64,000 nt of DNA from UBA7672 sp030824255 (GTDB lineage Bacteria > Pseudomonadota > Alphaproteobacteria > Caulobacterales > Hyphomonadaceae). The stretch covers positions 3,162,001-3,226,000 of the forward strand of contig OW818686.1 in assembly GCA_942493305.1 (NCBI GenBank), read 5' to 3'. Numbering within the stretch: the first letter of the stretch is position 1; each line of letters begins with the position of its first letter. Below the pieces are notes generated by a model, which was not told the origin of the DNA, searched no databases, and was given only the letters and a program-made list of their open reading frames with translations. The translations under genes were made by a program, and so were the position numbers. Positions 48,454-56,917 of this stretch are shown here, piece after piece.

Positions 48454-50559
48454 ATGTCGAGCTACTATTCTTTTAGTTTGGCGTCAATTCTGGCGGTTGT
48501 GCTGGCATCGCCAGCTTTTGCGCAGGAGACGGCGACGGTTCCGCAGGCGGTGGCGATGGCGGCGGAGCAGGGGGTGATCTCCTATACGCCGGCGGATTTC
48601 GCGGCGGCGCGGCCGAACACGGCGCTGGACATGATCAACCGCGTGCCGGGCTTTTCGTTCGATGGCGGGGACAGCGTGCGTGGCTTCGCTGGGGCGGCCG
48701 GCAACGTGCTGATCGACGGGCAGCGCCCGACCATCAAGACAGACTCTCTGGGCGACACGCTGGCGCGGATCACGATCGATCAGGTCGAACGGATCGACGT
48801 GATCCGGGGCAGCGTTCCCGGCATCGACATGCAGGGCCAGACGGTGGTGGCCAACGTGATCCGCAAGAAGGTGGATACGTTCCAGCAGGTGTTCTCGGTG
48901 CGCAGCTTCCTGTTCTCCGAGACGGGCAAGACGATCCCCGGCTGGAACTATCAGGCGACGCGGCGGATGGGCGAGCACCAGTTCGATTTCAGCGCGGGTC
49001 GCGGCATTTCGATGGACGACTCCGTCGGCACGGGCTGGCGCACGACGCTCGATCCCCTGACGGGCGCGCTGGAGCGCTATGAGACGTCGCAGACCGAGGG
49101 CGACGGCGCGGTACACAGCCTGCGCGGCAGCTACAAGGGGCCGCAATTCGGCGGCACGCTGTCGCTGAACGGGCTGGTCTCGACTGACAAGTTCCGCAAC
49201 GAGCAGAAATTCCTCTCCGCCGACGAGGACCAGCGCTTTGACAACCGGTCGGCGAACGACCGGGGCGAAGTGGGCATCAACTTCCTCACCAAGCTCACGC
49301 CGGATCTGGAGTGGGAGACGCTGGGCCTGGTCAAGCTGGCGGTGGGCGAGGGCGACTCTTCCGCACGCATCCAGGACCTGCTGGGCGGCGCGCCGGACTT
49401 CGCGCAGCGCTTCCAGGTGGAAGCCGAAGCGGGCGAGCGCATTGGGCGGTCGGTCCTGCGCTATACGATGTCGCCGGAACTGTCGTTCGAAGGCGGCGGC
49501 GAGGTGGCGTACAACTATCGCGAACAGCAAGTCGCGCTGACGCGGAACGGCGTGCCCGTCGATCTGGACGCTTCCGATGTGCTGGTGGAAGAGCTGCGCG
49601 GAGAAGTGTTCGGGCAGGCGTCGTGGCGGCCGGTGAAGGAGTGGTCGCTGGAGGCGGGCCTGCGCGTGGAGCGCTCGACCATCGAGCAATCCGGCGAGAT
49701 CGAGAAGTCGCGTTCCTTCACCTATCCCAAGCCGCGTCTGGCTGCGTCGTGGTCTCCGACGGAAGACGACCAGCTGCGCCTGCGCATCGAGCGGGAGCTG
49801 GGGCAGCTGAACTTCCAGGACTTTGCGTCCGAGGTGAACCTCAACTCGGGACAGCAGAACACGGGCAACTCCGATCTCGAGCCAGACAAGACCTGGGTTT
49901 ATGAGGCGGCCTACGAGAAACGCTTCTGGGATGGCGCCGCGGCGGTTCTGACGCTTCGTCACGAGGATATCTCGGACGTGGTGGATCTCTTCCCGCGCCG
50001 CGTTCAGGCCGACACCGACAATGACGGCGTGCTGGAGACGATCTTCGTCGAAGGGCCGGGCAATATCGGCGACGGCACGAACGACGTGCTGATCTTCAAC
50101 CTCACCATGCCGCTCAAGCACATTGGCTGGAACGGCGCCGAGGTGAAGATCGAGACGCAATGGGAAGACAGCGAAGTCACCGACCCGCTGACGGGCGAGA
50201 CGCGCCGCATTTCGGGGCAGCGTCCGGAAGACATAACCTTCAATTTCCGGCAGGACCTGCCGGAGCACAACCTGACCTTCGGGCTTGGCTGGTTCCAGGG
50301 TTGGCGCGAAAGCTACTATCAGGGCACGGCTGTCGAGAGCCTGAAGCTGAGGGATTTCTACAATTCGTTCGTCGAGTGGAAGCCGAATACGGGCTTCACG
50401 CTGCGGGCGGAGCTCAACAACTTCGATCCGTACAGCTTCACGATCCGTCGCGATGTCTATGACGGCCCGCGCGATGTCAGCCCCGTGGACTTCATCGAAG
50501 CAGAACGCCGCAACTCACAGGTCATGGGCATGCTGAGCGCCCGCTGGACCTTCAACTAG
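48454..50559 (+). CDS. TonB-dependent outer-membrane receptor
   Basis: A 701-residue protein with a Sec signal (SLASILAVVLASPAFAQ). The plug domain follows: ALDMINRVPGFSFDGGDSVRGFAGAAGNVLIDGQRP and ITIDQVERIDVIRGSVPGIDMQGQ, whose wording is that of receptors seen in Caulobacterales and Sphingomonadales. The beta-barrel runs to a C-terminal aromatic (SARWTFN). No short TonB box could be fixed with certainty. The transported substrate is unknown; siderophores, saccharides and vitamins are all possible. The palindrome at 48392-48410 suggests single-gene control by a regulator outside the window. Confidence 0.9.
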   Translation: MSSYYSFSLASILAVVLASPAFAQETATVPQAVAMAAEQGVISYTPADFAAARPNTALDMINRVPGFSFDGGDSVRGFAGAAGNVLIDGQRPTIKTDSLGDTLARITIDQVERIDVIRGSVPGIDMQGQTVVANVIRKKVDTFQQVFSVRSFLFSETGKTIPGWNYQATRRMGEHQFDFSAGRGISMDDSVGTGWRTTLDPLTGALERYETSQTEGDGAVHSLRGSYKGPQFGGTLSLNGLVSTDKFRNEQKFLSADEDQRFDNRSANDRGEVGINFLTKLTPDLEWETLGLVKLAVGEGDSSARIQDLLGGAPDFAQRFQVEAEAGERIGRSVLRYTMSPELSFEGGGEVAYNYREQQVALTRNGVPVDLDASDVLVEELRGEVFGQASWRPVKEWSLEAGLRVERSTIEQSGEIEKSRSFTYPKPRLAASWSPTEDDQLRLRIERELGQLNFQDFASEVNLNSGQQNTGNSDLEPDKTWVYEAAYEKRFWDGAAAVLTLRHEDISDVVDLFPRRVQADTDNDGVLETIFVEGPGNIGDGTNDVLIFNLTMPLKHIGWNGAEVKIETQWEDSEVTDPLTGETRRISGQRPEDITFNFRQDLPEHNLTFGLGWFQGWRESYYQGTAVESLKLRDFYNSFVEWKPNTGFTLRAELNNFDPYSFTIRRDVYDGPRDVSPVDFIEAERRNSQVMGMLSARWTFN

Positions 50560-50723
50560 GCGCTGAAAACGGGCTTCTCCGGTCACTGCGATTCTCCGAT
50601 CGCGGGGGCTGGGGAATGTCCTTTTGGGGCCGAATGGCCGCAGCTTTGTCACGCAGCGGCGTCGGACACGAAAAATGCCGTTGATTCAGGGCTTCACGCC
50701 TGTGGATCAACGGTTTGAATCGT

Positions 50724-50753
50724 TTGTGTGGCAATGCACAAATGGGCTAGAAG
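50724..50753 (+). promoter_or_regulatory. Candidate gyrA promoter
   Basis: TTGTGTG, 15 bases, GCTAGAAG resembles the Caulobacter housekeeping consensus (TTGaCgS, 10-14 bases, GCtANAWC). It lies about 50 bases before the gyrA start. A 6 bp inverted repeat, TTTGTG/CACAAA, spans its left half. An upstream hairpin (CGTTGAT near 50677 pairing with ATCAACG near 50707) may end the receptor transcript. Confidence 0.35.
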
Positions 50754-50804
50754 AGGGGTACGAATCCCAGCGGTAAAAACCGCCTTCTTTCCGGACCTTC
50801 CCGC

Positions 50805-53576
50805 TTGAGCGACACCCCTGAAAAGACAGCCTCCGATGGAGGCAACGGCGCCGGTGATATTGCGCCGATTTCCATCACGGCAGAGCTGAAGAAATCCTAC
50901 CTCGATTACGCGATGAGCGTGATCGTGAGCCGGGCGCTGCCGGATGTGCGCGACGGCCTGAAACCGGTTCACCGCCGCATCCTCTATTCGATGTTCGACA
51001 TCGGGATGACGTCGGACAAGTCGTATTCGAAGTCGGCACGGCCTGTGGGCGACGTGCTGGCGCGTTTCCACCCGCACGGCGACCAGTCGGTCTATGACGC
51101 GCTGGTGCGCATGGCGCAGCCGTTCTCGATGGGTCTGCCGCTGATCGATGGTCAGGGGAACTTTGGCTCGATCGACAACGATCCCGCAGCCGCGATGCGT
51201 TACACCGAATGCCGCATGACCAAGGCCGCGATGGGCCTCGTGCAGGACATCCGGCAGGATGCGGTCGATTTCGTCGACAACTATGACGGCAAGGAACTGG
51301 AGCCGACCGTTCTGCCAGCGGTGTTCCCCAACCTGCTGGTCAATGGCGCGGGCGGCATCGCCGTCGGCATGGCGACAAACATTCCGCCGCACAATCTGGG
51401 CGAGATCATCGAGGCGACGCTGGCGCTGATCGAGAATCCCGCGATCGAGGACCTGGCCTTGCTCGATATCGTGCCGGGTCCGGACTTCCCGACCGGCGGG
51501 CAGATCATCGGTCGTGCGGGCTCGCGCAGCGGTCTGACGACGGGGCGGGGCTCCGTGATCATGCGCGCGAAGACCGAGATCGAAACCGTGAAGGGCGGAC
51601 GCGAGGCAATCATCGTCTCCGAAGTGCCGTTCCAGGTGAACAAGGCCAGCCTTGTCGAGAAGATCGCCGAACTTGTGCGCGAGAAGAAGGTCGAGGGCAT
51701 TGCCGACCTGCGTGACGAAAGCGACCGCAACGGCATCCGCATGGTGATCGAGATCAAGCGGGATTCGTCTGCCGACATCGTGCTGAACAACCTCTATCGC
51801 CTTACGCCGCTGCAGACGTCATTCGGCGTCAACATGCTGGCGCTGAATGGCGGCCGCCCGGAACTGATGACGCTGCGCGGGATGCTGCAGGCGTTCATCC
51901 GTTTCCGCGAGGAAGTGGTCGCGCGGCGCACCAAGTTTGAACTCAACAAGGCGCGCAACCGTGCGCACGTGTTGATCGGCCTGGCGCTGGCCGTGGCGAA
52001 CATCGACGAGATCATCCGCATCATCCGCTACTCGGTCGATCCGGAAGCCGCGCGCGTGGCGCTGCTCGACCGGGCGTGGCCGGCGATGGACATGGCGCCG
52101 CTGATCGGCCTGATCGCCGACCGCCGCACTGTGTTCAACGATGCCGGCGAAATCCGGCTGTCGGACGAGCAGGCGCGTGCGATCCTCGCGCTTCAACTGT
52201 CGCGCCTCACAAATCTTGGCCGCGACGAGATCGGCAAGGAAGCCAACTCGCTCGCCGAGGCCATCAAGGATTATCTCGATATCCTGAGTTCGCGCGTGCG
52301 CGTGCTGGACATCATCAAGACCGAACTCGCCGAGTTCAAATCGAAGTTCGCCGTGCCGCGCCGTTCGGAGTTCGTGGAAGCTGATCTCGATCTCGAGGAT
52401 GAGGCGTTCATCGAGCGTGAGGACATGGTCGTCATGGTCACGCACAGCGGATATGTGAAGCGCACGGCGCTGTCGGCCTACCGGACGCAGAACCGTGGCG
52501 GCAAGGGTCGAGGCGGCATGGACACGAAGGACGACGATTTCGTCGTTCGCCTGTTCGCTGCCGATACGCATACGGAGATCCTGTTCTTCTCCTCGACGGG
52601 CATGGCCTACAAGCACAAGGTCTGGCGCCTGCCGCTGGGCAACCCGCAATCGCGGGGCAAGGCGCTGGTCAACATCCTGCCGCTGAAAGCAGGCGAGCGC
52701 ATCACGTCGGTGATGCCGCTGCCGCAGGACGAGGAAGAGCGCGCCAAGCTCAACATCCTGTTCGCCACCAAGTCTGGCGGCGTGCGGCGTAACCTGCTGA
52801 CCGACTTCCTGTCGGTGAATCGCGCCGGCAAGATCGCCATGAAGCTGGAAGACGACGCGGATGCGATCGTCGATGTGCAGATTTGCGCGCCGGAAGACGA
52901 TGTGTTGCTGACGACGGCGCTGGGCCAGTGCATCCGCTTCTCGGTGGACGACGTGCGCGTCTTCACCGGCAGGACGTCTACAGGCGTGCGCGGGATCAAG
53001 CTGGGGGCAGGCGATTCGCTTATTGCGATGAGTGTTCTCGGCCAGATCAATGTGACGCCGGCCGAGGCGCGGGCCTACATGAAGCGGGCCAGCGCGGCGC
53101 GCCGTGCCGAAGGCGAAGAGGGCGTCGAGGAAGTCGAGGACGATACGTCCACGGATGATGGCGAAATCGCAGCCACGGCCGAGAATGGCGAGGTCGAGCT
53201 GACGGATGATCGCTTCGACGCCCTCTCGGCAGCCGAGCAGTTCATTCTCACCATCACCGACGAAGGCATGGGCAAGCGCGCGTCCGCGTTTGATTACCGG
53301 CGCACGGGGCGCGGCGGCAAAGGCCTGATCGCGCACAAGCTGTCCAAGGGCCAGAAACTGGTCGCCAGCTTCCCGATCGCGGGCTCTGACGAAATCATGG
53401 TGGTGACAGACGCGGGTCAATTGATACGTTGCGCTGTCGATCAGGTCCGCATTGCGGGTCGTGCGACACAGGGGGTTCGCGTGCTGCGTGTAGCGGCGGG
53501 GGAGCGAGTCGTCTCTGTGGAGAGGCTGGAGGATCAGGGCGGTGACGAGACGGCCGGAAAGACGGGCGGCGGGTGA
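50805..53576 (+). CDS. gyrA: DNA gyrase subunit A
   Basis: A 923-residue type II topoisomerase subunit that breaks and rejoins DNA for negative supercoiling. The active-site Tyr133 is in AAAMRYTECRM. The C-terminal pinwheel has the GyrA box as QNRGGKG (in TQNRGGKGRGGMD), which marks gyrase rather than ParC. An acidic insertion of about 30 residues (EGEEGVEEVEDDTSTDDGE) lies between late blades. In the quinolone pocket Gln94 occupies the place of Escherichia coli Ser83, while Asp98 matches Asp87. It starts with TTG and no strong Shine-Dalgarno sequence is visible. Confidence 0.96.
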   Translation: MSDTPEKTASDGGNGAGDIAPISITAELKKSYLDYAMSVIVSRALPDVRDGLKPVHRRILYSMFDIGMTSDKSYSKSARPVGDVLARFHPHGDQSVYDALVRMAQPFSMGLPLIDGQGNFGSIDNDPAAAMRYTECRMTKAAMGLVQDIRQDAVDFVDNYDGKELEPTVLPAVFPNLLVNGAGGIAVGMATNIPPHNLGEIIEATLALIENPAIEDLALLDIVPGPDFPTGGQIIGRAGSRSGLTTGRGSVIMRAKTEIETVKGGREAIIVSEVPFQVNKASLVEKIAELVREKKVEGIADLRDESDRNGIRMVIEIKRDSSADIVLNNLYRLTPLQTSFGVNMLALNGGRPELMTLRGMLQAFIRFREEVVARRTKFELNKARNRAHVLIGLALAVANIDEIIRIIRYSVDPEAARVALLDRAWPAMDMAPLIGLIADRRTVFNDAGEIRLSDEQARAILALQLSRLTNLGRDEIGKEANSLAEAIKDYLDILSSRVRVLDIIKTELAEFKSKFAVPRRSEFVEADLDLEDEAFIEREDMVVMVTHSGYVKRTALSAYRTQNRGGKGRGGMDTKDDDFVVRLFAADTHTEILFFSSTGMAYKHKVWRLPLGNPQSRGKALVNILPLKAGERITSVMPLPQDEEERAKLNILFATKSGGVRRNLLTDFLSVNRAGKIAMKLEDDADAIVDVQICAPEDDVLLTTALGQCIRFSVDDVRVFTGRTSTGVRGIKLGAGDSLIAMSVLGQINVTPAEARAYMKRASAARRAEGEEGVEEVEDDTSTDDGEIAATAENGEVELTDDRFDALSAAEQFILTITDEGMGKRASAFDYRRTGRGGKGLIAHKLSKGQKLVASFPIAGSDEIMVVTDAGQLIRCAVDQVRIAGRATQGVRVLRVAAGERVVSVERLEDQGGDETAGKTGGG

Positions 53577-53631
53577 GCCAAGACCTGTGCGTGCAGCGGC
53601 GGCCAACAGGGCGTCGCTGACGCCCCGGCCT

Positions 53632-54135
53632 GTGAAGCGCATCGGGCTTTATCCCGGTACGTTTGACCCGATCACGAACGGGCACCTCGATATAATCGGG
53701 CGGGCCGTGAAGCTGGTCGACAAGCTGATCATTGGCGTGGCGATCAACGAGGGCAAAGGGCCGCTGTTCACGCTGGAAGAGCGCACCAAGATGGTGCTCG
53801 ATGAGGCGCGGAAGCTGGCCGGGACGACCGAGATCGAGGCGCGGCCTTTTGACAACCTGCTGATGCATTTCGCCGAGCAGTGCAATGCGCAGATGATCAT
53901 CCGCGGCCTGCGCGCCGTGTCCGATTTCGAGTATGAATTCCAGATGGTGGCGATGAACCAGCGGATGAATGACGAGATCGAGACTGTCTTCCTGATGGCC
54001 GATCCACACCACCAGGCGGTTTCATCCCGACTGGTAAAAGAGATTGCGCGGCTGGGCGGAAGCGCCGAACTATTTGTCCCTGAAGCAGTGCACCAGAAAC
54101 TGCTGACCAAATATGGGATCAAGAAGGGCAAGTAG
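53632..54135 (+). CDS. coaD: Phosphopantetheine adenylyltransferase
   Basis: A 167-residue nucleotidyltransferase for the penultimate step of coenzyme A synthesis. It has the T/HxGH motif region IGLYPGTFDPITNGHLDIIGRA, the IIRGLRAVSDFEYEFQMVAMN segment and the ISSR-like HQAVSSRLVKEIARLGG. The GTG at the conserved start was chosen because upstream codons (into the gyrA end) are not CoaD-like; no Shine-Dalgarno sequence is obvious, so translation may be coupled to gyrA. A cyclophilin gene begins at its stop. Confidence 0.94.
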   Translation: MKRIGLYPGTFDPITNGHLDIIGRAVKLVDKLIIGVAINEGKGPLFTLEERTKMVLDEARKLAGTTEIEARPFDNLLMHFAEQCNAQMIIRGLRAVSDFEYEFQMVAMNQRMNDEIETVFLMADPHHQAVSSRLVKEIARLGGSAELFVPEAVHQKLLTKYGIKKGK

Positions 54136-55014
54136 ATGTTGCGACAAATCCTGTTCGCGGCCGCGGGCGCGGCCTCGCTGGCGGCTGCCGGCGCGGCCTG
54201 GGCTGGCCCGGCGGACGATCCGGCCAACTGGCGCAAGGTCGATCCCGAAAACCTTCTGCAGCTGACGATCAATGGCGGCGAAGTGCTGGTGGAGCTGCGT
54301 CCCGACGTGGCGCCGGGGCATATCACGCGCATCAAGCAGGTCGCGCGCGCGGGGCATTTCGACAAGGTGCCGTTCCATCGCGTCATCGACGACTTCATGG
54401 TGCAGGGCGGCGACACGGAGCTGACCTATCCGGCCGCGACCTATCCGAACATCAAGGCGGAGTTCACCTGGGGCCGCGATCCGGCCAAACAGAAGGTCCA
54501 GTGGGTTGGCGCGACGGTGGGCGGCGACAAGATCGGCTATCTCGATGGGTTCCTGGTTCAGGGACAACCGGACGAGCTGGCGATGATCTCGTTTCCGGCT
54601 GTGGCCAAGACGTGGATGCTGCATTGTTCGGGCGTGACCTCGATGGCGCGCGCGAACGATCCGAACAGCGCCAACACCCAGTTCTTCCTGATGCGTCAGG
54701 CGCGTGTAGGACCGGACGGGCTCGACCAGAAATATACGCCGTGGGGCTGGACCGTTTCTGGCCTCGAAACGATCCGTGGCGTGAAGGCGGGACGTGAAGA
54801 AGACAATGGAGTTCTGCCGCCGGGAACCAGCGACATTCTGACCAAGGCGGTGATCGTGGCGGACCTTCCGGCGAACAAGCGGCCGAACGTCTATGTGCGT
54901 CGCACGGACGGACCTGAATTTGCGGCCAAGCTGGCCGAGATAAAGGTGACCGATCCTTATGAAGCATGCTACCTGCCCCCCGTTGAAATTACAGTTGAGA
55001 GGCCAGGACAGTGA
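54136..55014 (+). CDS. Periplasmic cyclophilin-type peptidyl-prolyl isomerase
   Basis: A 292-residue isomerase with a Sec signal (FAAAGAASLAAAGAAWA). The cyclophilin core FHRVIDDFMVQGGD is followed by a larger-than-usual insertion (about 80 residues, from KAEFTWGRDPAKQKV through FLVQGQPDELA) before GVTSMARANDPNSANTQFFLMRQ. The total is longer than simple PpiA proteins. It would assist folding of exported proteins. It begins immediately after the coaD stop and overlaps the start of the next cyclophilin gene (GTGA). Confidence 0.9.
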   Translation: MLRQILFAAAGAASLAAAGAAWAGPADDPANWRKVDPENLLQLTINGGEVLVELRPDVAPGHITRIKQVARAGHFDKVPFHRVIDDFMVQGGDTELTYPAATYPNIKAEFTWGRDPAKQKVQWVGATVGGDKIGYLDGFLVQGQPDELAMISFPAVAKTWMLHCSGVTSMARANDPNSANTQFFLMRQARVGPDGLDQKYTPWGWTVSGLETIRGVKAGREEDNGVLPPGTSDILTKAVIVADLPANKRPNVYVRRTDGPEFAAKLAEIKVTDPYEACYLPPVEITVERPGQ

Positions 55015-55481
55015 GCGCAGTCGACAAAGAGAACACCCTCATCCTCACGCTTGATACGGGCGTGGTGACGATTGAGCTGCTGCCGAACAAGGCGCCGGGC
55101 CATGTCGAGCGGATCAAGGAACTGGCGCGCGAGGAATTCTATGACGGCGTCGTGTTCCATCGTGTGATCGACGGGTTCATGGCGCAGGGCGGCGATCCGA
55201 CCGGCTCTGGCATGGGCGGTTCCGAGAAGGACGACCTTCGCGCCGAGTTCAATGACGAAAGCCACCAGCGCGGCGTTTGCTCCATGGCGCGTTCCAGTGC
55301 GCCGAACTCGGCCAACAGCCAGTTCTTCATCTGCCTCGACGACGCCTCGTTCCTCGACCGCAAGTATACGGTGTGGGGCAAGGTGATCAGCGGCATGGAC
55401 GCCGTGGATGCGCTGCCGAAGGGCGAGCCGCCGAAGAAGCCGGGCAAGATCATCACGGCGCGAGTTGCGGCGGACGTCTGA
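55011..55481 (+). CDS. ppiB: Cytoplasmic cyclophilin PpiB
   Basis: A 156-residue cyclophilin without a signal peptide. FHRVIDGFMAQGGDPTGSGMGG, GVCSMARSSAPNSANSQFFICLDDASFLDRKYTVWGKV and the basic active-site residues of the family are present. It starts with GTG inside the last codon of the preceding periplasmic cyclophilin gene, so the two are translationally coupled: one isomerase for each compartment. Confidence 0.93.
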   Translation: MSAVDKENTLILTLDTGVVTIELLPNKAPGHVERIKELAREEFYDGVVFHRVIDGFMAQGGDPTGSGMGGSEKDDLRAEFNDESHQRGVCSMARSSAPNSANSQFFICLDDASFLDRKYTVWGKVISGMDAVDALPKGEPPKKPGKIITARVAADV

Positions 55482-55546
55482 TTTCCGGCGGGACCGCGTC
55501 AGCGGGTCTGCTGGCTGTTGAGGCCAATCTGCGGTAACGGACGCTG

Positions 55547-56242
55547 ATGTCCGATACACCCACAACCACGCCGACTTCGCCGGCGCCCGCTGTCAAAAGC
55601 GGGCCGCTGAGCACGTTGCGCAACTGGTTCTTTGCCGGCGTGGTGGTGGCGGCGCCGCTGGGCATCACGATCTGGCTGGTGTGGAGCTTCGTCGTCCTGG
55701 TCGACGAGGCGGTGACGCCGTGGCTGCCATCCGCGTGGGACCCGCAGAACTGGCTGGGCTTCCCGCTGCCGGGGCTCGGCATCGTCATAGCTGTTGCGGC
55801 GCTTACGCTTCTCGGCGCGTTTGTCGCGAACCTGTTCGGGCAGACGATGGTGCGCCTGGGCGAGCTGGTGCTCGCGCGCGTGCCACTGGTGCGATCGATC
55901 TATTCGATCCTGAAGCAGGTGGTGGAGACGATCGCGTCGAATGACTCATCGTCGTTCAAGGAAGCGGTTCTGGTAGAGTATCCAGGCAAGGGGCTCTGGG
56001 TGATTGGGTTCGTCACGAGTCAGACTCCGGACCGGGAAATCCTCGACCAGATCCCCGAGGTGATCGGCGTATTGGTGCCGTCGTCTCCCAACCCGGCGAT
56101 GGGGCAGCTGGTGTTTGTGACGCCGGAGCGGATCAAGCGGCTGAACATGCCCGTGGAGAAGGCCGCGAAGCTGGTGATCTCGTTTGGCATTCGGTCAAGC
56201 GAGCAGGTCGAGGCCGGGCTGCGCGTGGATCACGGAAAGTAG
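55547..56242 (+). CDS. DUF502 membrane protein
   Basis: A 231-residue inner-membrane protein of the DUF502 family with two membrane helices (about 23-50 and 75-100). Family motifs are LRNWFFAGVVVAAPLGITIWLVW, VPLVRSIYSILKQVVETIASND and VLVEYPGKGLWVIGFVTSQ. No activity is established. It is a common companion in alphaproteobacteria of genes for replication or recombination such as recG, which lies beyond on the opposite strand. Confidence 0.9.
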   Translation: MSDTPTTTPTSPAPAVKSGPLSTLRNWFFAGVVVAAPLGITIWLVWSFVVLVDEAVTPWLPSAWDPQNWLGFPLPGLGIVIAVAALTLLGAFVANLFGQTMVRLGELVLARVPLVRSIYSILKQVVETIASNDSSSFKEAVLVEYPGKGLWVIGFVTSQTPDREILDQIPEVIGVLVPSSPNPAMGQLVFVTPERIKRLNMPVEKAAKLVISFGIRSSEQVEAGLRVDHGK

Positions 56243-56245
56243 GAT

Positions 56246-56917
56246 TTACGTGCCGTGCTTCGCCATGAAGTCGCGCGCCACATCGAGAATTTCATCCAGC
56301 ACTTCTGGGTCCTTGCGTCCGCTCCGCGCCGGGACGTGGAAAGAGTGATCTGCCTGATCCACGAGATGCAATTGCGCGCGCTTGCCCAGGTTGGAGATCA
56401 CCTGGTTCAGCAGCGGCGTTTCGGCGAGGGTGTCGGCTGAGCCTTGCAGGAAGAGCATCGGACGCTTCACCTGCGCGAGGTGTTCGGCGCGCTTCACATC
56501 CGGCTTTCCAGATGGATGCAGTGGCCAGGCGAAGAAGACGAAGCCTTTGATACTTGGCAGCTGTTCGGCGGCATGCGCCTGCGTCGTCATGCGGGCGCCG
56601 AAGGAGCGGCCGCCGGCGAAGAGGGGGAGGTCGCCCGCGAGTTTGGCGCCTTGCGCGATGGCGGCGCGGACGGCGGCGATTGCGACGGCTGCGTTGTCAG
56701 GGCGCTTGGAGCCGCGTTCCATGTAGGCGAAGTTGTAGCGCAGGACGGCGATGCCGCGCGCAGCGAGGCCTTCGGCGGTGGCGGCCATGTGCTTGTGAGT
56801 CATGCCTGCGCCGGCGCCGTGGGCGAGGATGAGGGCGGCGGTGGCGGTGCGCGGCTTGTCCCAGAGGGCGGAGACTTCGGTGGCGTCGTCGATGCGGATC
56901 TTGAGGGACTTGGTCAT
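56246..56917 (-). CDS. Alpha/beta-hydrolase of the KANL3/Tex30-like group
   Basis: A 223-residue soluble hydrolase. LILAHGAGAGMTHKHMAATAEGLAARG and the nucleophile strand LFAGGRSFGARMTTQ (Ser in GRSFG) are typical of the Tex30/KANL3-like family; GSADTLAETPLLNQ and HLVDQADHSFHVPARSGR give the acid and His. The family has few characterised members. It lies directly downstream of recG with no gap between stop and start, so it is probably in the same transcript. Confidence 0.85.
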   Translation of the reverse strand: MTKSLKIRIDDATEVSALWDKPRTATAALILAHGAGAGMTHKHMAATAEGLAARGIAVLRYNFAYMERGSKRPDNAAVAIAAVRAAIAQGAKLAGDLPLFAGGRSFGARMTTQAHAAEQLPSIKGFVFFAWPLHPSGKPDVKRAEHLAQVKRPMLFLQGSADTLAETPLLNQVISNLGKRAQLHLVDQADHSFHVPARSGRKDPEVLDEILDVARDFMAKHGT

